From the NCBI GenBank assembly GCA_035649635.1, contig DASRJE010000153.1, positions 1-64,000 on the forward strand: a stretch of DNA of 64,000 bases, written 5' to 3'. Each line of letters begins with the position of its first letter. Position 1 is the first letter of the stretch. The notes below the pieces were generated by a model. That model searched no databases. It was not told where the DNA came from and was given only the letters and a program-made list of their open reading frames with translations. The stretch comes from Gp6-AA40 sp035649635 (lineage in GTDB: Bacteria; Acidobacteriota; Vicinamibacteria; Vicinamibacterales; UBA2999). The position numbers and the translations under genes were made by a program. Shown in pieces: positions 42,232-51,239 of this stretch.

Positions 42232-43706
42232 CGCTAGTCACAATCGCGGCGACCTACGTCCTCACGCCGTTCATCATCCACACGTTTGGACACGAGGGCT
42301 ACGGCACGTGGACGTTGATCACGGCAATGACGGGCTACATGTCATTGCTGGCGCTCGGGGTTCCGATGGCCTGTGTGCGGTACCTGGCCGAGCATGTAGC
42401 TGTGCACGACACCCGGGCGATGAACCGGATGATCGGCAGCTGCACCGTTCTGTACCTCGCGATCGGCGTCGTCTCGCTCCTCATCGGAGCGGTCCTGACC
42501 GCCGTTCTCACGAGCATCTACGACATCCCGATCGAATTACGTTGGGAGGCGCGTTTCGCGTGCGCGGTGATGGTGCTGCAAGTCTCCTCAGGGTTCCTCG
42601 GGCTGCTCCCCGAGGGAATTCTGTTCGCACACCACGATTTCGTAACGCGCAACATCGTTCGCATCGGGGCCGTGATCCTCCGGCTTGGTCTCACCGTGGG
42701 GCTGCTCACGATCCAAGCGTCGCTGGTGCTGCTGGCGGCGGTACAGCTGGCGTGCCTCGTCTTCGATTTCTGTGTTTCGCTGATGCTGATTCATCGCAGG
42801 TACCCCGACGTGCGTATCCGGCTCGCGGATTTCGACTGGGCCATGGTGCGACAGATTTTTTCATTCAGCATGTACGTACTGCTGCTGAGTGCGGGCGCTC
42901 GGCTCAGCTTCGAAACTGATGCGCTGGTGATCGGCGCCTTCCTCGGCGTCGGGGCCATTCCGTTCTACGCGGTCGCGAATAGCCTCGTCATGTATCTGAT
43001 GGACTTCATGGTGGCCATCGCGGCGGTCGTCGCGCCGATGGCTACCAAGCTCAACGCCGAAAGGCGGCGCGCCGACCTCACCGACATCTTTTTGAAATGG
43101 TCGAAGGTGTCGTTGTCGCTGAGCCTGGCCGCCGGCTTGTTTCTGATCGTGCTCGGTCCTCGATTCGTGGCTTGGTGGATCGGACCAGAATTCGAAGAGC
43201 CATCCGGTGTGGTGTTGCAGATCCTGATGGTCTCCAGCCTGGTCTTCCTGCCGGTCCGGGGAGTCGCGCAGCCGCTGATGATGGGGCTCGGCAAGCCGAA
43301 GGCGATAACCCTTGCATTCCTCGCGGCGGGCGTTGCGAACGTGGTGCTCAGCGTGATCATGGCGCGTCCATGGGGGCTCGCTGGAGTTGCCCTTGGCACC
43401 GCGATTCCCAATGTCGTTTTTTCCGTCTTTGTCCTGACCGTCGCTTGCCGCGAACTTGGCGTCGGTGTGCTGCGATTCGTGCGCTACGTCGTACTGCGGG
43501 CGGCGCTCGGAGCGGTTCCGCCTCTGGCTTTGCTGATTTGGTTCAAGTTCGGTATGGACGTCCAGAATCTCGGCGGTTTGGCATTGGCCGGCATCGCCAT
43601 GCTGGCGATGTACGGCGTCACTTGGGTCTTGTTCGTTTATCGCGATGATCCCTACGTTGATCTAGCACCTCTGCTCATTCGGCTCCGTGCGTGGGGGCGA
43701 GCATGA
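42198..43706 (+). CDS. Oligosaccharide flippase (Wzx/MATE-like), copy 2
   Basis: A 502-residue MOP-superfamily flippase with the same helix pattern as the 33211-34716 protein. The two share long identical blocks (GTWTLIT, PEGILFAHHDFV, GARLSFET, FLKWSKV, GTAIPN), so they arose by duplication. Two Wzx copies could mean two kinds of repeat unit or a redundant copy diverging. The ATG at 42198 lies inside the end of the deacetylase gene. An FkbM methyltransferase gene begins 18 bases after its stop. Confidence 0.88.
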   Translation: MLRNIGSNWAVTLVTIAATYVLTPFIIHTFGHEGYGTWTLITAMTGYMSLLALGVPMACVRYLAEHVAVHDTRAMNRMIGSCTVLYLAIGVVSLLIGAVLTAVLTSIYDIPIELRWEARFACAVMVLQVSSGFLGLLPEGILFAHHDFVTRNIVRIGAVILRLGLTVGLLTIQASLVLLAAVQLACLVFDFCVSLMLIHRRYPDVRIRLADFDWAMVRQIFSFSMYVLLLSAGARLSFETDALVIGAFLGVGAIPFYAVANSLVMYLMDFMVAIAAVVAPMATKLNAERRRADLTDIFLKWSKVSLSLSLAAGLFLIVLGPRFVAWWIGPEFEEPSGVVLQILMVSSLVFLPVRGVAQPLMMGLGKPKAITLAFLAAGVANVVLSVIMARPWGLAGVALGTAIPNVVFSVFVLTVACRELGVGVLRFVRYVVLRAALGAVPPLALLIWFKFGMDVQNLGGLALAGIAMLAMYGVTWVLFVYRDDPYVDLAPLLIRLRAWGRA

Positions 43707-43724
43707 AAGCACAAGGTAATCGCG

Positions 43725-44633
43725 ATGGCTTCTAGAGCACACCTCCTCATGCGCGTGATAATCGACTGCGCATATCTGGTGAGGAGTCGAGTACCAGCCC
43801 GAAGCAAGATCCGGATTCTTGCCGAATATCTGTGGCTGACGCTAAGAGTCGTGCTGAGCACCGATTCGAAGCGGCCGGGGGCGGTTCGGCTGATGCGTTT
43901 TACGGTGCGGCACTTCGGCATCGGATCTGTTCAGTTCCTGTTCAGGGAAATCTTCGTCAGGAACGAGTACACCTTTCAGGCAACGAGCGATCGACCGGTC
44001 ATTTTCGACTGCGGCGCAAACATCGGAATGGCCACGTTGTTCTTTAAGTGGCTCTATCCCGGTTGCGAGATTCACGCGTTCGAGCCCGACCCTGAAACCT
44101 TCCTCATCCTCTCCGAGAACGTTGCCCGTAATCATCTCACTGACGTTTCTCTGCATAACGTTGCCCTCGTGGCCAAACCGGGGCGCTTGGACCTGTTTGT
44201 CCCTGCGGGGCCTCCCGGGTCACCGTTGATGAGCACGCTTTCCGGCCGCAGCACTGGCGCCTGTGTACGCCGCTTGTCAGTGGAAGGAAAGCCGCTCTCC
44301 ACGTATGTCGGTGGAGGAGAGGTCGACTTTCTCAAGATGGATGTAGAAGGTGCTGAAGAACCAGTGCTGCGCGAATTGGCATCCGCCGGGCGACTGAGGA
44401 AGATCAAAGAACTGGCGGTTGAATACCACCACAACATCGAAGGCAGCTTCGGAGGCTGTGGGTCCTTTCTTCAGCTCTTATCCGAATGCGGTTATCAGTA
44501 CCAGCTCGACGCCACATGGGGCAATCACGACTCGTTCGGCACCTTTCAGGACATTCTGGTCCGCGCGCGTCGGGAGGCGCAGGTCGTGGTCCATCCTGGC
44601 GTACTGACCACATCCACTCACGCCGCTGTATGA
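43725..44633 (+). CDS. FkbM family methyltransferase
   Basis: A 302-residue SAM-dependent O-methyltransferase. VIFDCGANIGMATLFFKWL is motif I, the acidic end of strand 2 is in HAFEPDPETFLILSENV, and DFLKMDVEGAEEPVLREL is the most characteristic FkbM stretch. Such enzymes often methylate hydroxyls of sugars in surface polysaccharides. It stands between a flippase and a GT4 gene and overlaps the latter by ATGA. A second FkbM gene, cut by the window edge, is on the opposite strand at 63762-64000. Confidence 0.88.
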   Translation: MASRAHLLMRVIIDCAYLVRSRVPARSKIRILAEYLWLTLRVVLSTDSKRPGAVRLMRFTVRHFGIGSVQFLFREIFVRNEYTFQATSDRPVIFDCGANIGMATLFFKWLYPGCEIHAFEPDPETFLILSENVARNHLTDVSLHNVALVAKPGRLDLFVPAGPPGSPLMSTLSGRSTGACVRRLSVEGKPLSTYVGGGEVDFLKMDVEGAEEPVLRELASAGRLRKIKELAVEYHHNIEGSFGGCGSFLQLLSECGYQYQLDATWGNHDSFGTFQDILVRARREAQVVVHPGVLTTSTHAAV

Positions 44634-45826
44634 GAATCCTGTTTCTCTGTGAAGGCGACGCGGAATCATGGGACTCGTGGTCCGGGATCTCGAAGAGTAT
44701 CGTCGACTTCATTCGCGCCGCGGGCCACGACGTCCGTGTGGCGAACGTGGACGTCTGCGGTCCCGACCGCTGGGTGGCCGCGGCATCGACGTTCGCGCCA
44801 GTGCGACGTCGATGGGCAACCCGATATCACCTGGGCGCGGTGCCGTTCTGGCTGCGATCGCGACGGGCGTCTCGTCACATCGGAGCACACTGTGGGCAGA
44901 TCGATGCCATTGTTCAAATCGGGTCGACCTTCGAGCCGAGCGGGCGTGGCGGCATCCCGTATTTCGTCTGCAGCGACTCGAACATTCGTGTCGCGCAGCA
45001 GGGCGCATCGTCAGGGTATAGCGACGCCACCCCGCTTACGCCTGCGGAGCTGGAGGGAATCGGACGAAGAGAAGCGCGCGTCTATCGAGGGGCGTCCGCG
45101 CTCTTCCCGCTAAGCGAGCGCCTTCGCCGGTCTTTCATTGAAGATTTCGGCATCCCGCCGGACCGAATCAAAGCGATCTACGCGGGACCGAACTTCGACG
45201 TCGCGCGCGTACCCGCACCTTCGCCGCGTCACGGTGAGCATCCGCCAACCGTGCTGTTCGTGGGCCGTCAGTACCACCGAAAAGGGGGCGACGTGCTCCT
45301 CGAGAGCTTTCGGAGGCTTCGAAAATGGCTTCCCGAGGCACGCTTGCTGATCGCCGGCCTGCCGCCAAGATACGTCGATGCACTTGGCGTGACGTGCCTG
45401 GGCGATCTCGACAAAGGCACGGATGCAGGGTGGCAAGCGCTGTTGGACGCGTACACGTCGGCGAACGTGTTCGCACTGCCGACGCGCTTCGAGCCCTTTG
45501 GGATCGCGTTCGTGGAAGCCATGCATTTTGGTCTGCCCTGCATCGGTCCACAGGCGTGGGCGGTTCCCGAAATCATAGCTGATGGTGAGACGGGGTTCAC
45601 AGTTCCGGTCGATGACGTCGAGCGCCTCACCGACCGTCTGCTCGAACTCCTCACGCAACCAGACATGGCGCGTCGAATGGGTGAAGCTGGCCGCCGGCGT
45701 GCACATGAACTCTTTACGTGGCCTCGCGTCGTGAGCCGGATGCTGGACATCATGGCCCCTGTCGTGGAGGCGCGTCGCGACGCTCGCATCAGCACTCCGC
45801 TTGTGAGCGCCGCTCTGCCGCAATGA
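44630..45826 (+). CDS. GT4 family glycosyltransferase
   Basis: A 398-residue GT-B protein starting MRILFLCEGDAESWDSWSG. The C-terminal domain has VLFVGRQYHRKGGDVLLES and the donor-site motif RFEPFGIAFVEAMHFGLPCI. The reading frame is open upstream but the family-like sequence begins at ATG 44630, which overlaps the FkbM stop. The end overlaps the next deacetylase start by ATGA, so three genes in a row are coupled. The sugar donor is unknown. Confidence 0.88.
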   Translation: MRILFLCEGDAESWDSWSGISKSIVDFIRAAGHDVRVANVDVCGPDRWVAAASTFAPVRRRWATRYHLGAVPFWLRSRRASRHIGAHCGQIDAIVQIGSTFEPSGRGGIPYFVCSDSNIRVAQQGASSGYSDATPLTPAELEGIGRREARVYRGASALFPLSERLRRSFIEDFGIPPDRIKAIYAGPNFDVARVPAPSPRHGEHPPTVLFVGRQYHRKGGDVLLESFRRLRKWLPEARLLIAGLPPRYVDALGVTCLGDLDKGTDAGWQALLDAYTSANVFALPTRFEPFGIAFVEAMHFGLPCIGPQAWAVPEIIADGETGFTVPVDDVERLTDRLLELLTQPDMARRMGEAGRRRAHELFTWPRVVSRMLDIMAPVVEARRDARISTPLVSAALPQ

Positions 45827-46869
45827 ACGTCTGCAACGACCCGTTTCATAGCGATCGCCAGCGGTCTAGACACCGTTCGCCGCTCCACCGATTGCCGTCG
45901 GGCGGCGCGATCCTCTGTTTCCACAGCATCACGGCCCGGGGCGACGAGGAGTATGGCGACGCGCATCTCGCGCTCGATGACTTTGCCTTGTGTGTCCGCC
46001 TTGCGCGCCACTGGGGCGAATTCGTCCCGCTGAGCGAGTTGATCGCTCGGCATATCCGGGGCGAGTCCACAGCGGGTCTTCTCGCTGCAACCTTCGATGA
46101 TGGCTATGCTGCGCTGCAAGGGGAGTTCAGCGAGTTCGTGGAGCGCGCGGGCATTCCGATCGCCATCTTTGCCGTGACGGATGCGGCGAGCGATGGGCAA
46201 ACCTATTGGTGGGATCGCGTTGATAACCTGTTTCCCAGAATCGCTCGCGATAGGTGGCGTGCTTTCGAGGACGCGTGTGGCGTTTGCGAGGAGTACCGGA
46301 CGGGCCAGCCCCGGGAATATGGGCCGCTTCGTCCCTTGCGGCAGTGGATCCTCGCCACATACGCGGGGCGCTGGCCGCCGCACCTCGAACACGAACTCGA
46401 ACGGCTCGAGCGGGAGGCTGGCTACAGGACACACCAGCGCGCGATGACGTTCGAGGAATTGAGCCGTTTCGCCGCGATGCCAGGGGTCGAGGTCGGCGTA
46501 CACACCGTCTCGCATCCCGTGCTGCCATTGCTCAGCGATTCGGAGATCGAGCAGGAAATCGTGACGGCACACGATACGCTCCGCGAACATGTGGCCAACA
46601 CGATCCCTGTACTCGCCCTGCCGTTCGGTTTGTACGATGAACGCACGCTACGGCTCGCCGCCTCTGCCGGCATGAGCGCGTGTTTGACACTGTCCGGCGA
46701 GACCCTCGGGTCATCAGCGTTGCCATCTGGCGTCCCCCGCATCTGCATCACGAAGACCGACTCGCGCGCGAAGCTCAACCTTCGGCTACTTGGTGTACCT
46801 CGCCTCGTTCGTGCCATATGCGGCCGTCGTCTGGAGCCGTTTCCGGCTTTGCCGTCCGCCACCACCTGA
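45823..46869 (+). CDS. Polysaccharide deacetylase family protein
   Basis: A 348-residue NodB-fold protein: AILCFHSIT near the start, LLAATFDDGYAALQGEFSEF with the FDDG motif, GVHTVSHPVLPLLSDSEIEQ with the H-x3-H metal site, and VLALPFGLYDERTLRLAASA. It is longer than the protein at 41398 because of a helical insert (about 130-200). It is the last rightward gene of this block and faces the leftward wecB-like gene. The gap 46870-47068 holds no gene I can support and no clear terminator with a T-run. Confidence 0.85.
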   Translation: MNVCNDPFHSDRQRSRHRSPLHRLPSGGAILCFHSITARGDEEYGDAHLALDDFALCVRLARHWGEFVPLSELIARHIRGESTAGLLAATFDDGYAALQGEFSEFVERAGIPIAIFAVTDAASDGQTYWWDRVDNLFPRIARDRWRAFEDACGVCEEYRTGQPREYGPLRPLRQWILATYAGRWPPHLEHELERLEREAGYRTHQRAMTFEELSRFAAMPGVEVGVHTVSHPVLPLLSDSEIEQEIVTAHDTLREHVANTIPVLALPFGLYDERTLRLAASAGMSACLTLSGETLGSSALPSGVPRICITKTDSRAKLNLRLLGVPRLVRAICGRRLEPFPALPSATT

Positions 46870-47068
46870 CGCCGTTCGATTCCGAATCGTCGTCCTTAAG
46901 TGGCGGAGTCGCGGAGGCCCCACGGTGGCCTATATGAACGTTGATTACTCAACTGATGTGCCACTCAGTTCAAACCCGGATGGCGCTGTGGAAGAGAGAG
47001 CCGGCACCGGCGACTGGGGCGACAGGAAGTATCGAAACGAGCGCCAGAACCGATCGCACCGACGAGCG

Positions 47069-48196
47069 TTAGAACCGAAGTGAAGTGTTGTGCTGATGGA
47101 CCCAGGCGGCAAGCTCCGTGGCGACGCGATTACCAGCTTCGCCGTCCCACAGCGGGATCGGCTGGCCGGTGGTCCATCGACCCTCGAGTACGTCGGCGAA
47201 TGCCGAACGGATGCGAACGGGATCGTTGCCGACCAGTCGGCTCGTTCCGAGCGTGACGGTGATGGGACGTTCCGTGTTCTCCCGCAGCGTCAAACACGGG
47301 ACACGAAGCACCGAGCTTTCCTCCTGGAGGCCACCCGAATCGGTGAGGACGACGGTCGCTCCCGACATAAGCGAGACGGTATCGATGTAGGACTGCGGGC
47401 CGACGCAGATCAAGTCGTGCTGTCCTGGCGCTACGAGCGACTCGATCCCCATCCGCTGGGCGGCCGCAGCGGTGCGCGGATGCAGTGCGAACACCAGTGT
47501 CAGTCTCTGCGCCAGTTCGTGCAGCAGCTGCAGGAGCATGCCGAGGGTGCCGGCGTCGTCGACGTTCGACGGTCGGTGCAGCGTCACGAACCCGTATCGC
47601 CGGCCGTCAAGGCCAAGAGCCGCCGCCGTGCGGCGCTCCCTGGCGACGGGCAGTTGGGAGACGAGGCTGTCGATCATCACATTGCCGACCAGGCGGATCT
47701 TCGAGTCATCCACACCTTCGCGCTGCAAGTTGGTCACGCCGCTAGGCTCCGACACCAGGAGCAGATCGGCCACGGCGTCGGTGAGCAGCCGGTTGATCTC
47801 TTCAGGCATGGTGCGGTCGAAGCTTCGGAGGCCCGCCTCGACGTGCGCTACGGGAACGCCGAGCTTTACCGCAGCAAGCGCGCAGGCCACTGTGCTGTTC
47901 ACATCGCCGAACACAACGCTGCCGGATGGGCGCCGCTGCATCAGGTGCGATTCGTACCGTTCGAGGATGCGGGCGGTTTGCGCGCCGTGGGTGCCAGAGC
48001 CGACGTCGAGGTGTACTTCCGGCGCCGGAATCCCCAGATCGCGGAAGAAGACGTTCGTCATCGACGGGTCGTAATGCTGTCCCGTGTGGACGATGCGCGG
48101 CGTGATGCCAGGATGGGCGCCCAGACCGCGGACAACCGGTGCGAGCTTCATGAAGTTTGGACGGGCGCCGGCGACGAGATCGAGGATTGGTCCCAT
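47069..48196 (-). CDS. wecB: UDP-N-acetylglucosamine 2-epimerase (non-hydrolysing)
   Basis: A protein of about 375 residues converting UDP-GlcNAc to UDP-ManNAc. It begins ILDLVAGARPNFMKLAPVVR and has VVFGDVNSTVACALAAVKLG, VAHVEAGLRSFDRTMPEEIN, FVTLHRPSNVDD and TDSGGLQEESSVLRVPCLTL, all standard for the family. ATG 48196 gives the usual N terminus; the frame is open to 48220. It is the only leftward gene in the main polysaccharide block. Its start codon shares bases with the start codon of the rightward flippase fusion (CATG at 48194-48197), so its promoter must lie inside the neighbouring coding sequence. Confidence 0.92.
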   Translation of the reverse strand: MGPILDLVAGARPNFMKLAPVVRGLGAHPGITPRIVHTGQHYDPSMTNVFFRDLGIPAPEVHLDVGSGTHGAQTARILERYESHLMQRRPSGSVVFGDVNSTVACALAAVKLGVPVAHVEAGLRSFDRTMPEEINRLLTDAVADLLLVSEPSGVTNLQREGVDDSKIRLVGNVMIDSLVSQLPVARERRTAAALGLDGRRYGFVTLHRPSNVDDAGTLGMLLQLLHELAQRLTLVFALHPRTAAAAQRMGIESLVAPGQHDLICVGPQSYIDTVSLMSGATVVLTDSGGLQEESSVLRVPCLTLRENTERPITVTLGTSRLVGNDPVRIRSAFADVLEGRWTTGQPIPLWDGEAGNRVATELAAWVHQHNTSLRF

Positions 48197-51188
48197 GATC
48201 GATGCTGACGACCTTACCACGAGCGGAGAGGCGGCTCAGGCCTTCACGCGGCATGGTCGTACGAGCACCCTGCCGCTGAGGGAGCGGGTGGTCAACGGAG
48301 TCCTCTGGTTGACGGCGACCCGGGCATCGGGACAGATCATCACATGGATCATCACCATCATCGTCCTCAGGCTGCTGACGCCCGAGGACTACGGTTTGAT
48401 GGGGATGGCGTTGCTGTTCACTGGCATCCTCTTTCTCTTGAACGAGATTGGCCTGGGCGCTGCGATCGTACAGAAATCCGAGCTCAGCGGTGACCAACTT
48501 TCGGATCTGCGATGGCTCATCATCGCTATCAACGTGGGCCTATGCGCGTTACTGATCTTCCTGGCGCCTGCGGTGGCGGCGTACTTCGATGAGCCACGTC
48601 TCTCGTCGATCACGCGAGTCCTCGCCATCACGTTCTTGATCAACGGTGTGGGTGTTCCGTCCGCCTCGATCCTTCAGCGCGAGATGGCGTTCAAGGAGAA
48701 AGCGGCCGCCGAGGTGGCTGGAAATTTAGCGGGCGCCATCTTGACGCTAATACTCGCGTGGCTTGGGTATGCCGTGTGGAGCCTGGTGGCCGGTATTCTG
48801 GCCTTGCGGCTCGTGACCAACGTGCTTTATTGCGTCTACCGTCCTCCTGTGTTCAGGCGTTCTTTTTCCGCGAGCAACATCGGGCTGTTCATGCAGTTCG
48901 GAGCCGAGGTGTCGGCCGCGCGGCTCCTTTGGTATTTGTCGTCCAGTGCGGATGTCCTGATCGTGGGGAAACTGCTTGGCTCGGCGCAGCTCGGTTACTA
49001 CAGTCTCGCGTTCCAGTATTCGACCCTGCCACTCGACAAGTTCGTCACGATCCTCAACGAGATCGCTTTCCCCTCGTTTTCATCCGTGCAGAACGATACG
49101 GCTCGGCTCCAGCGGCACTATCTGAAGCTTGTCCACTTCGTCGCGCTCGTCATGTTTCCGATGTTCATCGGGTTGTTTCTCGTGGCTGACAGCGCCGTTC
49201 TGGTACTCCTCGGCGCCAGATGGCTACCGGTTGTGGTCCCATTGAAGTTGCTATGCATCGTGTCCTGCTTCCGTGCCATCGAGATAATCAACACACCAGT
49301 CATGATGGCCAGGGGACGGGCGCGAACAGTCTTGATCAACACGCTGGTTGCTGCGATCGTGCTCCCCGTCTCGTTCTATGTCGGCGCGCGCCGTGGCGGC
49401 ATCAATGGAGTGGCAGTCGCGTGGCTGGTGACGCGCCCCTTCCTGTTCGCGTTGGGCATCTACTTAACAACCCAGGTCGTCGAAATCGGATTCGCCCGAT
49501 ACCTGCGCGGTCTCCGGCATCCGTTGGTAGGCTCGCTCGTTATGGTCGCTGCGGTGGTGACGGTCAACTCCTACCTCGGCCCGGTCCAACCGCTGGCTCG
49601 CCTGATCGTCTGTTCGCTCGTCGGATGCGCCACCTATCTCGCTTACAACGTCCTCTTCAATTCCGCGGCGCTCAAGGACGTGATAGACACCTTCAGGCTG
49701 CAAGGTCTGGAGCCGTTCTGGCGCAGCGGTGCGGCGCGTGCTCGAAGAAGGAGGATCATGCTGCCGTATAAACGCAACGAGGCAACGGTCGCGCAGGCGT
49801 CGGCCGAGACGGAACACCTTCGAATCCTGCTGGCGGCCTATCACTTTCCGCCGAGCGCGGCGGTAGGCGGGCTGCGTATCAGCAGGTTTGCGCGCTTCCT
49901 CCCCGAATTCGGCTGGCGACCGTACGTGCTTACCGTCAACGACGCCGACCGTGATGACAAGGAGGGCACGGATCACTCCCGCCTGATCGGGCTCGACGGC
50001 GTTTCGATCACCAGGACGCGTGAACCGTCAGGGATCCTCGACGCTTACATGTGGATCAAGCGCAAGCTCTTGACGAGCCAGCCCCCTTCGTTCGCGCTGG
50101 TCAATGCGCCGGTTCGGTCCGCTCGTAGCGAAAGCCTCGCACAACGGCTGAAGCGCTACGTAACATCGCTCTTCGTTCTGTTGCCAGACCAACAGAAGAA
50201 CTGGGCTGTGTTCGCCGCCATACCTGCCATCCGTCTGATTCGGCGACACCGCATCGATTACATTCTCACGTCGGCTCCTCCACACTCCGTGCATTTGATC
50301 GGTGTGGTCGCAAAGCTCTTCACGCGAGTGGCATGGGTTGCCGACTTCAGGGATCCATGGCTCGAAATGCGCCAGGATGTCTGTGCTCAAGAGCAATCAT
50401 GGCTGTCGCGTCGACTCGAGCGGTGGATGGAAGCTCGGGTGATGCACAACGCAGACAAAGTGCTGACGACCACCGAGCGGATGCGCCAGTCGATGATCGC
50501 TCGGTACCCCCAGGTGCCAGCCGAGAAGTTCTCGTGTCTGCCCAACGGCATCGACATGGATCGACTCGCCGGGCCCGACGGCGTGGACAAGTACGGCCCG
50601 TTGACAATCGCCTACGCGGGTTCGCTCTACCTTGACCGGACGCCCGAGCCGCTGTTCGAGGCGCTGGGCGCACTCGTGAACGAGGGTAAAGCGCGTCTCG
50701 ATGAATTTCGCGTCAAGCTGGTCGGGAACTGTCGCAACATTGGTGAGGTGGAGACGGAGACCGTAGCAAGACGATACGGCATTGCGCCGGCGGTAGAGGT
50801 GGTCGACCGCGTGCCTTATGCCGAAGTGGTTCAGATCATGCGTCGCTCACACTTGCTTCTCGTGCTGGCGCCACCGAAGAACACCTTAATGCTGCCGGCC
50901 AAGATTTTCGACTATCTCGGCTCGGGTTCGAAACTGCTAGCGCTGGCCGACCCCGGAGCGACTGCTGACTTGCTACGGGAGACCGACGGCGGCCACTGTT
51001 TCTCTCAGAACGACGTCGCCGGATTAAAGGATTACCTTGACGAATTGCTCAGGGACGGGGCGTACCGATCCTTGCGCAACGATCCGGCGTCGTTCCGACG
51101 GTACGACGCCAGGAGACTGACGGGGCAGCTTGCGGCCGAGCTCGCCGAGCAATGCGCGCGGCCGGTTCGTATTACGGTTCGTACGTGA
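48195..51188 (+). CDS. Fusion of lipopolysaccharide flippase (MOP family) and GT4-like glycosyltransferase
   Basis: The open frame encodes 997 residues. Residues 1 to about 515 are a WzxC-like flippase (VVNGVLWLTATRASGQIITW, YGLMGMALLFTGILFLLNEI, GYYSLAFQYSTLPLDKFVTI). From about 545 a GT-B protein begins (LRILLAAYHFPPSAAVGGLR) with VADFRDPWLEM, VLTTTERMR and the C-terminal donor region LPAKIFDYLGSGSKLLALAD. At the junction there is a perfect AAGGAGG three bases before an in-frame ATG (49758), so the second half may also be made alone (476 residues). Either a stop codon was lost between two coupled genes, or this is a true membrane-tethered transferase. Confidence 0.85.
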   Translation: MIDADDLTTSGEAAQAFTRHGRTSTLPLRERVVNGVLWLTATRASGQIITWIITIIVLRLLTPEDYGLMGMALLFTGILFLLNEIGLGAAIVQKSELSGDQLSDLRWLIIAINVGLCALLIFLAPAVAAYFDEPRLSSITRVLAITFLINGVGVPSASILQREMAFKEKAAAEVAGNLAGAILTLILAWLGYAVWSLVAGILALRLVTNVLYCVYRPPVFRRSFSASNIGLFMQFGAEVSAARLLWYLSSSADVLIVGKLLGSAQLGYYSLAFQYSTLPLDKFVTILNEIAFPSFSSVQNDTARLQRHYLKLVHFVALVMFPMFIGLFLVADSAVLVLLGARWLPVVVPLKLLCIVSCFRAIEIINTPVMMARGRARTVLINTLVAAIVLPVSFYVGARRGGINGVAVAWLVTRPFLFALGIYLTTQVVEIGFARYLRGLRHPLVGSLVMVAAVVTVNSYLGPVQPLARLIVCSLVGCATYLAYNVLFNSAALKDVIDTFRLQGLEPFWRSGAARARRRRIMLPYKRNEATVAQASAETEHLRILLAAYHFPPSAAVGGLRISRFARFLPEFGWRPYVLTVNDADRDDKEGTDHSRLIGLDGVSITRTREPSGILDAYMWIKRKLLTSQPPSFALVNAPVRSARSESLAQRLKRYVTSLFVLLPDQQKNWAVFAAIPAIRLIRRHRIDYILTSAPPHSVHLIGVVAKLFTRVAWVADFRDPWLEMRQDVCAQEQSWLSRRLERWMEARVMHNADKVLTTTERMRQSMIARYPQVPAEKFSCLPNGIDMDRLAGPDGVDKYGPLTIAYAGSLYLDRTPEPLFEALGALVNEGKARLDEFRVKLVGNCRNIGEVETETVARRYGIAPAVEVVDRVPYAEVVQIMRRSHLLLVLAPPKNTLMLPAKIFDYLGSGSKLLALADPGATADLLRETDGGHCFSQNDVAGLKDYLDELLRDGAYRSLRNDPASFRRYDARRLTGQLAAELAEQCARPVRITVRT
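49748..49760 (+). promoter_or_regulatory. Internal Shine-Dalgarno and ATG in the flippase-GT fusion
   Basis: AAGGAGG (49748-49754) precedes ATG 49758 in the same frame as the fusion, between the last flippase helix and the first strand of the glycosyltransferase. The spacing of three bases is short, so the strength of initiation is uncertain. Confidence 0.5.
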
Positions 51189-51239
51189 GCGACGCCTCTG
51201 CAGGCCCCGCCTGCTCTCCTCCGTCGGGTACGGAGAACC

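Noticed and set aside
46870..47068. Possible small gene between the deacetylase and wecB genes
   Set aside because: The frames that cross this gap start inside the deacetylase gene, have no ribosome-binding site and no recognisable features.
47090..48208. Forward open frame of 372 codons opposite wecB
   Set aside because: All epimerase motifs are on the reverse strand; the forward reading is low-complexity.
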